Assembly: GCF_036013525.1 (NCBI RefSeq)
Contig: NZ_CP107853.1
Coordinates: forward strand, 9,362,001 to 9,426,000
DNA from: Nonomuraea sp. NBC_00507
GTDB taxonomy: Bacteria > Actinomycetota > Actinomycetes > Streptosporangiales > Streptosporangiaceae
Length of the DNA: 64,000 nucleotides
Direction: 5' to 3'
Made by a program: the position numbers and the translations under genes. The notes below the pieces were generated by a model. It was given only the letters and a program-made list of their open reading frames with translations, did no database searches and was not told the DNA's origin. Position 1 is the stretch's first letter. Each line of letters begins with the position of its first letter. Shown here one piece after another: positions 9,350 to 17,522 of the stretch.

Positions 9350-9987
9350 GGTGTGGTCCCCTCGTCGGGAGGAAGGTCGGGAGGAAGCAGGAAGGGCGAG
9401 AGCACCGAGGAGCACAGCGCCCGATAGCGCCGCGTCGCCTCAGGCTCGTGGAAGAAGCCGGAGATCTCCAGGCTCACCGCGCCGTGGACCGCCATCCACA
9501 GCAGGTCGGCGATCTCCTCGGCGGTGCCGCCGCGCAGCAGTCCCGGCTCCAGGCAGTCCTGGACGCGGCGGACGAGCAGCTCGAACGTGCGCTTGGCCGT
9601 CGCCACGGCCTCGGGCCCCGGCTGCAGCCCGGGAAGAGCGCCCTGGAACATGACCCTGTAGTAGTCGGTCTCGGCCAGCGCGTAGTCCCGGTAGGCCTCG
9701 AGCCCGGCATGCAGGCAGGCCAGCGGGTCATCCAGGGCGGACACGGCGAGCAGCCGCCGCTCGAACCTGGCGAACCCCTCCAGCCACAACGCCTCGCCGA
9801 GGCCGTCCTTACCGCCGAACAGCGTGTAGATCACCTTCGTGGAGCAGCCGACCTCGCCGGCGATACGCCGCACGGTCAGCGCCGCCGGGCCCTCGGTGAC
9901 GAGCAGGCGCGTGGCGGCGTCCAGGATGGCTGCCCGGACGACGTCCTGCCCTTCCTGCTGAGCCTGCTGGTATGCGGTGCTCGTCAT
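9346..9987 (-). CDS. TetR-family repressor
   Basis: A 213-residue TetR regulator. The N-terminal helix-turn-helix is clear at about residues 20-65 (ILDAATRLLVTEGP, RRIAGEVGCSTKVIYTLFGGK), followed by an all-helical ligand-binding domain with an actinobacterial TetR C-terminal pattern (AEEIADLLWMAVHG). It is the first gene of the operon with the carotenoid oxygenase and lies just downstream of a strong promoter overlapped by a perfect 21-bp palindrome (10008-10028), almost certainly its own operator. The ligand may be the apocarotenoid or stilbene handled by the enzyme; that is inference. Confidence 0.92.
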   Translation of the reverse strand: MTSTAYQQAQQEGQDVVRAAILDAATRLLVTEGPAALTVRRIAGEVGCSTKVIYTLFGGKDGLGEALWLEGFARFERRLLAVSALDDPLACLHAGLEAYRDYALAETDYYRVMFQGALPGLQPGPEAVATAKRTFELLVRRVQDCLEPGLLRGGTAEEIADLLWMAVHGAVSLEISGFFHEPEATRRYRALCSSVLSPFLLPPDLPPDEGTTP

Positions 9988-10007
9988 AGTGGGTAACGTC
10001 GTTTCTT

Positions 10008-10058
10008 ATCGGTAACACTGTTACCGATCTTTATATGCCTGCTCCGCCCACGTGTCAA
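10008..10058 (-). promoter_or_regulatory. promoter with perfect TetR operator
   Basis: Read leftward: TTGACA (-35, 10058-10053), exactly 17 bases, TATAAA (-10, 10035-10030), then the palindrome ATCGGTAACA-C-TGTTACCGAT (10008-10028), a perfect 10-1-10 inverted repeat. The operator covers the predicted transcription start, so bound TetR would block initiation. A near-consensus sigma-70 promoter is unusual in this high-GC window. Confidence 0.85.
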
Positions 10059-10105
10059 CGGCCCCGCCGAGGAGTAAGCGCGTTCTTCCCGGTAAGTGAC
10101 CTCGT

Positions 10106-10954
10106 GTGGCAGATGGAGCGCGGGTCACGGTCGTGGTGGCCAGCAAGGACAGGTTGCGGTCGCTGGCCCGCTCGCTCCCCTTGCACCCGCGCCCGGTGAT
10201 CCTCATCGACAACGGCTCGACCGACGGGACGGCGGCGTTCGTTCGCAAGCACTTCCCCGACGTCCACCTCGTCGAGGCGGGCACGAACCTGGGGGCGCCC
10301 GCGCGCAACGTCGGTGTGCGGCTGGCCGAGACCCCGTACGTGGCCTTCGCCGACGACGACTCCTGGTGGGCGCCCGGCGCGCTGGAGCGGGCAGCCGACG
10401 TGCTGGACGCTCATCCGCGGCTGGCCATGCTGGGGGCGCGCGTGCTGGTGGGGCCGCAGGAGCGGCTGGATCCTGTGTCGGAGCTGATGGCACGCTCGCC
10501 GCTCGGCATGGAGCCCGACCTGCCGGGGCCGAGCGTGCTGGGGTTCCTGGCGTGCGGGGCGGTGGTGCGCAGGGAGGCGTTCCTCGACGCGGGTGGGTTC
10601 GATGACGTGATCTTCTTCTTCGGCGAGGAGGAGCGGCTGGCCGTGGACCTGGCGGCGCGCGGGTGGGGGCTGGCGTACGTGGACGACGTCGTGGCGCACC
10701 ATCACCCGTCGCCCGCTCGGGATCCCCGCGGGAGGCAGGCGCTGGCCGCGCGCAACGCCGTGCTGACCGCCGTCCTGCGGCGGCCGTGGCGCGTGGTGGC
10801 CCGGCGTTCGTTCGACGCGCTGCGCGCCGGCCCCGCGGGCTGGGAGGGGCTGCGTACGGCGGTGCGGCGCTTCCCCCGCGCGCTGGCCGCGCGACGCGAA
10901 CTCCCCGTCGCGGTGGAACGAGCCCGCCGCAGGCTGGAACGGGATGACGAGTGA
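10106..10954 (+). CDS. family 2 glycosyltransferase
   Basis: A 282-residue GT-A fold glycosyltransferase. It opens with the GT2 nucleotide-binding strand (VVVASKDRLRSL), then DNGSTDGT and NLGAPARNVG, and carries the metal/nucleotide motif FADDDSWW near residue 93. A later segment, VRREAFLDAGGFDD followed by FGEEERL, is the acceptor-side signature of GT2 enzymes. The sugar donor and acceptor are unknown; there is no membrane segment. The GTG start at 10106 is the first in frame. It diverges from the TetR/carotenoid oxygenase operon. Confidence 0.85.
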   Translation: MADGARVTVVVASKDRLRSLARSLPLHPRPVILIDNGSTDGTAAFVRKHFPDVHLVEAGTNLGAPARNVGVRLAETPYVAFADDDSWWAPGALERAADVLDAHPRLAMLGARVLVGPQERLDPVSELMARSPLGMEPDLPGPSVLGFLACGAVVRREAFLDAGGFDDVIFFFGEEERLAVDLAARGWGLAYVDDVVAHHHPSPARDPRGRQALAARNAVLTAVLRRPWRVVARRSFDALRAGPAGWEGLRTAVRRFPRALAARRELPVAVERARRRLERDDE

Positions 10955-11002
10955 TCTGCGGACCCGTCGTTACGTCTCATGGGTGACGGGCAGCAGGCAT
11001 CC

Positions 11003-11197
11003 ATGAGTAGTGCACCGAATCCGATCGACCTGCAGAAACACCTGAGCGGCGTGGACTATCCCGCCAGCAAGGCCGATCTGGTCAAGGCCGCCCGCGACCA
11101 CGGCGCGGGCGACGACATCGTCAAGGCCCTGGAGAATATGCCGGACCGCCGGTACGACGGCCCGAACGCCGTCAGTCAGGCGGTGACCAAGAAGTGA
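11003..11197 (+). CDS. DUF2795 small protein
   Basis: A 64-residue soluble protein beginning MSSAPNPIDLQKHLSGVDYPASK, the characteristic pattern of DUF2795, a family common in actinobacteria with no established biochemical role. The body (LVKAARDHGAGDDIVKALENM) looks like a short helical bundle. The ATG at 11003 fits the family's usual N terminus; an in-frame ATG at 10979 would add 8 residues. It follows the glycosyltransferase gene by 48 bases on the same strand and is probably co-transcribed with it or has its own promoter. Confidence 0.75.
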   Translation: MSSAPNPIDLQKHLSGVDYPASKADLVKAARDHGAGDDIVKALENMPDRRYDGPNAVSQAVTKK

Positions 11198-11249
11198 CGT
11201 GGGGGCGCGGCGGGCGAGATCACCGGCTCGTCCGCCGCGCTGTGTCCGA

Positions 11250-12398
11250 TCATGCGAGCCCGGCCGTCAGCGCGAACATCCAGACGGGCACCAGACCACG
11301 CTTGAGCAGCTTGAACGTCGGGATCGGGCTGCTGGACACCGTCTCCTTGTAGACGACCGCCGCCCGCCCGGTCAGGAACCACCGGCGCGGGCTGTCGTCC
11401 GGCCGGGTGAACTGGATGACCCCGTCCTTACGCCCGAGGCTGACGGGCTGATGAATGTACCCGAACCTGAACGGCTTGGGCGTCTTGCCGCGCAGCGTGG
11501 CGGCCAGGGAGTCGGCCGCGTGCAGCCCGGTCGGGATGCCGCCCTGGCAGGTGCCGTGCATTACCCCGAACGGCTGGGTGATGGCCGCGGCGTCGCCGAC
11601 GGCGTAGACGTCCGGGTGGGACACCGAGCGGAGCGCGGAGTCCACGACGATCCTGCCGCGCTTGTCGACGGTGAGCCCGGACTCCGCGGCCACCGGCAGC
11701 CCGCTGGTCCCGGTGGTCCAGAGCGTGGCGTCGGAGTGGATCAACTCGCCGCCGGCCAGCTCGACCGCGTCGGGCAGGACCTTGGCGACGTCGACGCCGG
11801 CGCGTACCTCGACGCCGAGCCGTTCCAGCGCCGCGTCCAGGTAGGCGCGGGCCTTCTCGCCCATCATGGCGCCCGGCCGGCCCCGCGTGACCAGGAAGAC
11901 GTGCAGATCCGGATGCGCCTCGGCCAGCTCGGTGGCCGACTCGACGCCGGTGAGCCCGCCGCCGGCCACGACCGCCGTTCCCCCATCGAGTGCCGCGAGG
12001 CGCTCGGCGAACTGCTTCGTGCCCGCGTAGTCGTCGTAGACGTGGGCGTGCTCGGCCACGCCGGGCACCGAGGCATCGGTGACGGTGCCGAGAGCGTAGA
12101 TCAGCTTGTCGTAGCCGAGCACGCGCCCGTCGTCGAGCCGTGCCTCGCGCCGTCCGACGTCGAGCCCCGCTACCCGGCCCTGGACGAACCGGATGCCGGT
12201 GCCCGCGAGCAGGTCTTTCAGTGAATGGTCCGCCAGCTTCTCACCGGCCGCCGTCTGATGCAGCCGGAGCCGTTCGGTGAACCGCGCCGAGGCGTTCACC
12301 AGCGTGACCTTGCCGCCGATGCGCTGGGTCCTGACGGCGACCCGGATGGCCGCCGCGATGCCGGTGTAACCGCCGCCCAGAACAAGAATGTCAGTCAT
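11250..12398 (-). CDS. NDH-2-like FAD-dependent NAD(P)H oxidoreductase
   Basis: A 382-residue pyridine nucleotide-disulfide type oxidoreductase. The FAD dinucleotide motif GGGYTGIAAA opens the protein, the NAD(P)H-binding motif GGGLTGVESATELAE lies near 160, and the second FAD motif DVYAVGDAAAI lies near 275. No redox Cys pair is present, so disulfide reductase activity is unlikely. A hydrophobic C terminus (LVPVWMFALTAG) may give membrane attachment as in type II NADH dehydrogenases that reduce quinone. It is transcribed alone. A 16-bp tandem repeat block lies behind its start, before tyrA. Confidence 0.83.
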   Translation of the reverse strand: MTDILVLGGGYTGIAAAIRVAVRTQRIGGKVTLVNASARFTERLRLHQTAAGEKLADHSLKDLLAGTGIRFVQGRVAGLDVGRREARLDDGRVLGYDKLIYALGTVTDASVPGVAEHAHVYDDYAGTKQFAERLAALDGGTAVVAGGGLTGVESATELAEAHPDLHVFLVTRGRPGAMMGEKARAYLDAALERLGVEVRAGVDVAKVLPDAVELAGGELIHSDATLWTTGTSGLPVAAESGLTVDKRGRIVVDSALRSVSHPDVYAVGDAAAITQPFGVMHGTCQGGIPTGLHAADSLAATLRGKTPKPFRFGYIHQPVSLGRKDGVIQFTRPDDSPRRWFLTGRAAVVYKETVSSSPIPTFKLLKRGLVPVWMFALTAGLA

Positions 12399-12474
12399 TC
12401 TTCCTTACCTCCTCGATTCACACCAGGGACGTATCGAGGAGACTCGGATGTGACATCGCAGCTCGCCTTGCGGG

Positions 12475-12570
12475 ACCTGCCTAAGGGACGACCTGCCTAA
12501 GGGGCCACCTGCCTAAGGGGCCACCTGCCTAAGGGGCCACCTGCCTAAGGGGCGACCTGCCCAGGGGACG
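12475..12570. repeat. 16-bp tandem repeat, six copies
   Basis: Six direct copies of a 16-bp unit (ACCTGCCTAAGGGGCC and variants) begin at 12475, 12491, 12507, 12523, 12539 and 12555. The central copies are identical; the first and last are degenerate. The block ends just after the tyrA stop codon (12578, leftward gene) and lies upstream of the NDH-2-like gene. No spacers separate the copies, so it is not a CRISPR array. Confidence 0.9.
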
Positions 12571-12577
12571 TGCCAGC

Positions 12578-13654
12578 TTAGGGGACGTGCCAGCCGCGTT
12601 CGCGCAGGGCGTCGGTGAGCGGGATGGCGGCGCCGGGCTGCACGGACAGCTCAGCGACGCCCAGGGGAAGCCCAGGCGCGTGCTCCAGGCGCACGTCCTC
12701 GACGTTGACCCCCACCTCGTCGCACACCTGGAACAGCCGGGCGAGCTGGCCGGGCCGGTCGCCGATGACGACCTGGACGACGGCGTACGCGGAGGCCGGA
12801 CCGCCGTGCTTGCCCGGAATCCGGTCGTGCCCGGCGACGCCGCGCTTGAGCAGCTGGGTCAGCTCTCCGGTGGCGGTGCCGTCACCCTCGGCCAGGGCAC
12901 GCAGCGCACTCGCGGCCTCGGCCAGGTCGTGCGCGACGGCCTCGAGCACCTCGGCGACGGGAGTGGCGTTGCCGGACAGGATGCCGATCCACAACCCTGG
13001 GTCGCTGCCGGCGATCCTGGTGACGTCGCGTACGCCCTGCCCGGCCAGGCCGAGCGCGACATCCGTGGCGTCGGCCAGCCGCGCGGCCACGGCGGAGGAG
13101 GCCACGTGCGGCGCGTGGGAGACGACGGCGACCGCGCGGTCGTGGTCGTCGGCGTTGACCTCGACCGGGTTGGCCCCGCACAGCTCGATCAGCCGCAGCA
13201 CGGCCGCCTTCGCGTCGGGGCCGGCCTTCTCCGTGGGGCACAGCGCCCACGGACGGCCCAGGAACAGATCGTCCCGCGCGGCGCCGGGACCGGACTTCTC
13301 GCGGCCGGCCAGTGGGTGGGAGGCGACGTAGGTCGCCAGGTCGCAGCCCAGCTGCGTGGCCCGGTCGATGGGCTCGACCTTCACACTGGCGACGTCGGTG
13401 TAGAACCTGGCCACGCCGTGCCGCTGCAGCTCCAGCAACTCGCTCGCCACGTGGGCCGGGGGCACGGCGATGACCGCCAGATCCACCGTCTCGTGGCCGT
13501 CCCATTCCTCACCCGCGCCGAGCTCCCGTGCCAGCCGTACGGCTCCCTGGTCGCGGTCGGCGAGCAGGACGCGTACGCCGCGCTTGCGCAGCGCCAGCGC
13601 CGCGGAGGTGCCGATCAGACCGGTGCCCACGACGAGCACGGTACGAAGTTCCAT
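12578..13654 (-). CDS. tyrA: prephenate dehydrogenase with ACT domain
   Basis: Oxidatively decarboxylates prephenate to 4-hydroxyphenylpyruvate for tyrosine synthesis. The 358-residue protein has an NAD-binding N terminus (VVGTGLIGTSAALALRKRG), the conserved active-site loop YVASHPLAGREKSG with its catalytic His, the SHAPHVASS helix, and a C-terminal ACT-like region (about 285-345, IGDRPGQLARLFQVCDEVGVNVEDVRLE) that usually senses tyrosine. aroH lies 66 bases upstream on the same strand, so two consecutive steps of aromatic synthesis are adjacent. In relatives cmk follows; here accessory genes intervene. Confidence 0.94.
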   Translation of the reverse strand: MELRTVLVVGTGLIGTSAALALRKRGVRVLLADRDQGAVRLARELGAGEEWDGHETVDLAVIAVPPAHVASELLELQRHGVARFYTDVASVKVEPIDRATQLGCDLATYVASHPLAGREKSGPGAARDDLFLGRPWALCPTEKAGPDAKAAVLRLIELCGANPVEVNADDHDRAVAVVSHAPHVASSAVAARLADATDVALGLAGQGVRDVTRIAGSDPGLWIGILSGNATPVAEVLEAVAHDLAEAASALRALAEGDGTATGELTQLLKRGVAGHDRIPGKHGGPASAYAVVQVVIGDRPGQLARLFQVCDEVGVNVEDVRLEHAPGLPLGVAELSVQPGAAIPLTDALRERGWHVP

Positions 13655-13720
13655 CTCGTTGTCCTGATATGTCGGGCCGGTAGGGGGAGGTGAGTGTCTC
13701 TGGTGGTGCTTGCCGGCGGC

Positions 13721-14080
13721 TTACTGTGCGATGTCCTGCCGAAGCGCCACGGCGCCGCGCAGGTAGACATGCTGGATCTCGGCCCGGGGGCGATCGGTCT
13801 CGACGTGCGCCATCAGGCGTACCACGCGAGGCAGCGCGCCCGGCACGTCGATCTCGGTGCAGCAGATCAGCGGCACGTCGTGGAAGCCCAGCTTCCGCGC
13901 CGCCAGTGCGGGGAACTCGGCCGTCAGGTCGGGCGTCGCCGTGAACAGCACGCTGATCACGTCGTCCGTGGTCAGCTCATTGCGCTCCATGATCGCGCTG
14001 ACCAGCTCGGTCGTGCCCTCGACGATCGAGTCACGATCGTTGGCGTCCACCTGAATCGCCCCGCGGATCGCCCGCACCAT
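13721..14080 (-). CDS. aroH: chorismate mutase, AroH class
   Basis: Converts chorismate to prephenate, the substrate of the next gene (tyrA). At 119 residues it matches the monofunctional trimeric AroH class of Bacillus rather than the AroQ helical class. Recognisable features are RGAIQVDANDRDSI, the ELTTDDVISVLFTATPDL segment, ARKLGFHDVPLICCTEIDV and the RVVRLMAHVET strand, including active-site arginines and the Cys-Glu pair. A hairpin terminator at 14108-14135 separates it from rluB upstream, so aroH-tyrA may start from their own promoter. Confidence 0.94.
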   Translation of the reverse strand: MVRAIRGAIQVDANDRDSIVEGTTELVSAIMERNELTTDDVISVLFTATPDLTAEFPALAARKLGFHDVPLICCTEIDVPGALPRVVRLMAHVETDRPRAEIQHVYLRGAVALRQDIAQ

Positions 14081-14107
14081 CTGGTTTGTCCCCTTCTCTG
14101 AGCGAGA

Positions 14108-14135
14108 GAGCCCGTGCGGAGGTTCGCACGGGCTC
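14108..14135 (-). terminator. hairpin terminator between rluB and aroH
   Basis: A perfect 11-bp stem, GAGCCCGTGCG paired with CGCACGGGCTC, with a 6-base loop, 17 bases beyond the rluB stop. There is no U-run, as is common in high-GC actinobacteria, so termination may be incomplete and the structure could also act as a processing site. Confidence 0.6.
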
Positions 14136-14151
14136 CTGCGTTCCGGTCAGA

Positions 14152-16185
14152 TTACAGCTTCACGGCCGCGTACAGTTCGCCGACCTCTTTCAAGCTCAGC
14201 GCGCGTACGGTCCCGGGCTTGGTACGGCCCAGCTTCACCGGTCCGAACTCGATCCTGGCCAGGTCGATCACGCGGTGCCCGGCCTCTTCCAGCATGCGCC
14301 TGACGACGTGATTACGCCCTTCGTGCAGCACGATCTCGACCAGCGCCTGCTGGCCGTGCTCCTGCACGATGCTGAAGCCGTCGGCCTTCGCGATGCCGTC
14401 CTCCAGCTCGATGCCCTGCTTGAGCCGGCGCCCCAGGTCCCTGGGGATCGGCCCGGGCACCTTGGCCCAGTATTTCTTCTGCACGCCGTAGCTGGGGTGC
14501 GTCAACCGGTTGGCCAACTCGCCGTCGTTGGTGAGCAGCAGCAGGCCCTCGGTCTCGGTGTCCAGCCTGCCCACGTGGAACAACCGCGGGGCCAGCTCCT
14601 GCACGAAGTCCGCCAGGCACGGGCGGCCCTGCGGGTCGTCCATGGTGGACACGACGCCGATGGGCTTGTTCATGGCGTAGTAGACCAGGTCGGGGGCGGT
14701 GGGGATGCGCTTGCCGTCCACGTGGATGACCTGGGTCGCGGGGTCGACCTTGGCGCCGAAGCGCCGTACGACCTGGCCGTTCACGGTGACGCGGCCCTCG
14801 CCGATCATCTCCTCGCAGGCCCTGCGGCTGGCCACGCCCGCCTGCGCGAGCACCTTCTGCAGCCGTACGCCGTCCGGCACCTCGGTGGTGTCGCGCTCGT
14901 CGGTGTAGCCCTCGGGGTAGAAGTCGCGGTCGCGGAGGGGCTGGCGGGCCGCCTTGATCCGGTCCCGCTGCGGGCTGCCGTAGCTCTTGCCCACGGTCTG
15001 CACGTCGTCGCGCCTGGGGGCGCGGCCGGTACGGGCATCGCGGGGGGCGTCGCCGTCCCGCCTGCCATAACGGGCGCGGCTCGAGGACGTGCCCCGGGGG
15101 GCGAGATCCTCTCGTCCGCCGCGCGACGGACGCTCGCTCTCCCTGCGTCCGCTGCGGTCGGCCCGGAACGCGCCCCGGTCGGCGCCACGCTCGTCACGCC
15201 GGCCGGCGCCATAGCCGCCACGGTCATCCCGACGGCCAGCACCGTAGCCACCACGCTCGTCGCGACGCTGGGCACCGGCGCCATAGCCGCCACCACGCTC
15301 GTCACGACGCTCGGCACCACGGCCACCCCGGTCGTCACGGCGCTCGGCGCCATAGCCACCACGCTCGTCACGACGCTCGGCACCACGGCCACCCCGGTCG
15401 TCACGGCGCTCGGCGCCATAGCCACCACGGTCATCACGACGGCCGGCACCGTAGCCACCACGCTCGTCACGACGCTGGGCGCCATAGCCACCACGGTCAT
15501 CGCGACGCTGGGCACCGGCGCCATAGCCACCACCCCGCTCATCGCGACGCTGGGCACCGGCGCCATAGCCGCCACCCCGCTCATCGCGACGCTGGGCACC
15601 GGCGCCATAGCCGCCACCCCGCTCGTCGCGACGCTGGGCACCGGCGCCATAGCCGCCACCCCGCTCGTCGCGACGCTGGGCGCCGTAGCCACCACGGTCA
15701 TCCCGACGGCCGGCACCAGAGCCGCCACGGTCATCGCGACGCTGGGCACTGGCGCCATAGCCGCCACCACGCTCGTCACGACGCTGGGCACCGGCGCCAT
15801 AGCCGCCGCGCTCGTCGCGGCGATCGGAACGGTTACCATCCCGGTCGCCGCGGGAACGCTCGTCGCGGTCTCCGCGCGCAGGCCGGTCGTCTCGATCTCC
15901 GCGGGACCACGAGTCGCGGTCACCACGCGAGCCGTAACGATCCTCGCGAGCGTCACGTGGGGATCGGTCGTCACGTGGGGATCGGTCCTCGCGCTCGCCG
16001 GAGGTGCCGTACCGGGCGCGGGTCCCGGAGCGGTCGGCGCGGAGGGAGTCACGGGAACCGCTCTGGACGTCATCACGGTCGGAGCGGAAGGCGGGACGTC
16101 CGTCGCGGCCGGCACTACGGCCCGAGCCGCCGGTACGTCCACGACCGCGTCCATCACCGGACGGGGTGCTTCGCCTGTTGATCAC
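14152..16185 (-). CDS. rluB: 23S rRNA pseudouridine synthase (RluB/RsuA family) with giant RG-rich extension
   Basis: The last about 240 residues are a complete RsuA/RluB-type pseudouridine synthase: an S4 RNA-binding domain ([20 protein letters not shown]), then the catalytic core with [17 protein letters not shown], whose Asp attacks uridine, and GRNHVVRRM. The first about 430 residues are a low-complexity Arg/Gly/Asp/Tyr region built from 14-residue units such as [14 protein letters not shown], resembling RGG-type RNA-binding tails. The GTG start at 16185 overlaps the scpB stop (GTGA) and has AGGAG upstream, so the extension really is part of this gene. Family members are usually 240-300 residues, sometimes with a shorter charged extension. 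Confidence 0.9.
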   Translation of the reverse strand: MINRRSTPSGDGRGRGRTGGSGRSAGRDGRPAFRSDRDDVQSGSRDSLRADRSGTRARYGTSGEREDRSPRDDRSPRDAREDRYGSRGDRDSWSRGDRDDRPARGDRDERSRGDRDGNRSDRRDERGGYGAGAQRRDERGGGYGASAQRRDDRGGSGAGRRDDRGGYGAQRRDERGGGYGAGAQRRDERGGGYGAGAQRRDERGGGYGAGAQRRDERGGGYGAGAQRRDDRGGYGAQRRDERGGYGAGRRDDRGGYGAERRDDRGGRGAERRDERGGYGAERRDDRGGRGAERRDERGGGYGAGAQRRDERGGYGAGRRDDRGGYGAGRRDERGADRGAFRADRSGRRESERPSRGGREDLAPRGTSSSRARYGRRDGDAPRDARTGRAPRRDDVQTVGKSYGSPQRDRIKAARQPLRDRDFYPEGYTDERDTTEVPDGVRLQKVLAQAGVASRRACEEMIGEGRVTVNGQVVRRFGAKVDPATQVIHVDGKRIPTAPDLVYYAMNKPIGVVSTMDDPQGRPCLADFVQELAPRLFHVGRLDTETEGLLLLTNDGELANRLTHPSYGVQKKYWAKVPGPIPRDLGRRLKQGIELEDGIAKADGFSIVQEHGQQALVEIVLHEGRNHVVRRMLEEAGHRVIDLARIEFGPVKLGRTKPGTVRALSLKEVGELYAAVKL
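15190..15830 (-). repeat. degenerate tandem repeats encoding the RluB RGG-like region
   Basis: Roughly 640 bp of imperfect tandem repeats with units of about 30-42 bp (for example CGGCGCCATAGCCGCCACCC on the + strand). All units are multiples of three, so the reading frame is kept. Several adjacent 42-bp units around 15500-15680 are nearly identical, suggesting recent expansion. Confidence 0.85.
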
Positions 16186-17522
16186 TTTGTTGTCTCCTCG
16201 AGATTTTCCACGTCGTCGGGGAGGAGGGGGGCGAGCTCGGGGAGCTCGCTGAGATCCCGTAGTCCCAGACGTTCAAGGAAGTATGAGCTTGTCCGGTAGA
16301 GCACTGCCTGGCTCTCCGGGTCGGTGCCGGCCTCTTCGACCAGCCCCCTGGCGACGAGCGTCCGCATGACGCCGTCGCTGTTGACGCCGCGCACGGCGGC
16401 GACGCGGGCACGACTCACCGGTTGCCGGTAGGCCACGACCGCGAGTGTTTCGAGCGCGGCCTGGGTCAGCCGCGTCTGCTGGCCATCGCGTACGAACCGC
16501 TCGACCAGCGGCGCGCAGTCGGCCCGCGTGTAGAACCGCCAGCCGCCCGCCACTTCTCTCAGATCAAAACCCCGTCCGGCAGCGGTATATTCCGCCGCCA
16601 ACCCCCGCAAGGCCGCGGCCACCTCATGGGTGGGCCGCTCCAGCACCTGCGCCAGGGTCACCTCAGCGACAGGCTCGTCAACGACAACCAGGATAGCCTC
16701 CAGCGCCGCCTGCAGCGTCGGGCCCCCAGCGCTACCGTCCTCCGCCTCGGTCCCGTCATCCTCCGACGCTCCGGTTACGTCGTCCTCCGACGCTCCGGTT
16801 ACGTCGTCCTCTGGCGTCCCGGCCACATCGAAGCCGGCGTCCTCCACGTCCCCCGCCGCACGGGTCGCGCCGAACTCCACCGCACCACGCCCTGCCGACC
16901 CAGTGCCGGAGAACCCGGGCCCAGCGGCCACAACCGATGAGTCGGCCTCCGCCTCAGCGGCCGAAGAGCCGTCCCCCGGCTCGGCGATCTTGCCGGCATC
17001 CACGTCCTGCGCCGCACGCGTCGCGCCGAACTCCACCGCACCAAGCGCCGTCGCCCCGGCGCCGCCAGACGCCGCCTCCGGGGACGAAGGCGCAGGGCCG
17101 GCAGCCGATCCGAGGGCCGGAGCGTCCGACGTCTCCACCACCGGCGGCGGATCGGCCGGCGCACCAGCGTCCGGCACGACGCCCGAACCCGGCACCGCCT
17201 CCGACGCCGCGGCCATGTCCGCTGGCACCGCATCGGCCGGCGCAACCTGCACGCCCGCCGACGCCGCATCGGCCTCCGCAACCGGTGTGTCGGCCAGCGC
17301 CGCATCGGCCTCCGCAACCGGCACGTCAGCCAGCGCCGCATCGAGCTCCGCAACCGGTGTGTCGGCTAGCGCCGCAGCGGGCGTGTCCTCGGACGTGGTG
17401 TCCTCCGCCGCCGGCGGCGGCGACTGAGCGAGGGAGCCGGGCAAGCTCATCCAGGCGGGGAGCGGGGGTCCGGAGTCCGGGGACCGGCGGGGGGTGGGCA
17501 GCGGGTTGGGGTTGTCAGTCAT
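16182..17522 (-). CDS. scpB: segregation and condensation protein ScpB with long N-terminal extension
   Basis: ScpB is the winged-helix (kite) subunit of the bacterial SMC-ScpAB condensin. The canonical domain occupies the last about 180 of 446 residues ([56 protein letters not shown]). The first about 264 residues are acidic and Ala/Pro-rich, with repeats of the [12 protein letters not shown] type and no recognisable fold. The ATG at 17522 overlaps the scpA stop by 4 bases (ATGA), the normal coupling, which argues that the extension is translated. The stop overlaps the rluB start. Confidence 0.92.
   Translation of the reverse strand: MTDNPNPLPTPRRSPDSGPPLPAWMSLPGSLAQSPPPAAEDTTSEDTPAAALADTPVAELDAALADVPVAEADAALADTPVAEADAASAGVQVAPADAVPADMAAASEAVPGSGVVPDAGAPADPPPVVETSDAPALGSAAGPAPSSPEAASGGAGATALGAVEFGATRAAQDVDAGKIAEPGDGSSAAEAEADSSVVAAGPGFSGTGSAGRGAVEFGATRAAGDVEDAGFDVAGTPEDDVTGASEDDVTGASEDDGTEAEDGSAGGPTLQAALEAILVVVDEPVAEVTLAQVLERPTHEVAAALRGLAAEYTAAGRGFDLREVAGGWRFYTRADCAPLVERFVRDGQQTRLTQAALETLAVVAYRQPVSRARVAAVRGVNSDGVMRTLVARGLVEEAGTDPESQAVLYRTSSYFLERLGLRDLSELPELAPLLPDDVENLEETTK

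Noticed and set aside
7988..12398. A natural-product gene cluster (carotenoid oxygenase, glycosyltransferase, oxidoreductase)
   Set aside because: The genes are on different strands with separate promoters and no core biosynthetic enzyme (PKS, NRPS, terpene synthase or phytoene synthase) is present.
12475..12570. Possible CRISPR array
   Set aside because: Repeats are 16 bp and directly adjacent with no spacers; no cas genes are in the window.
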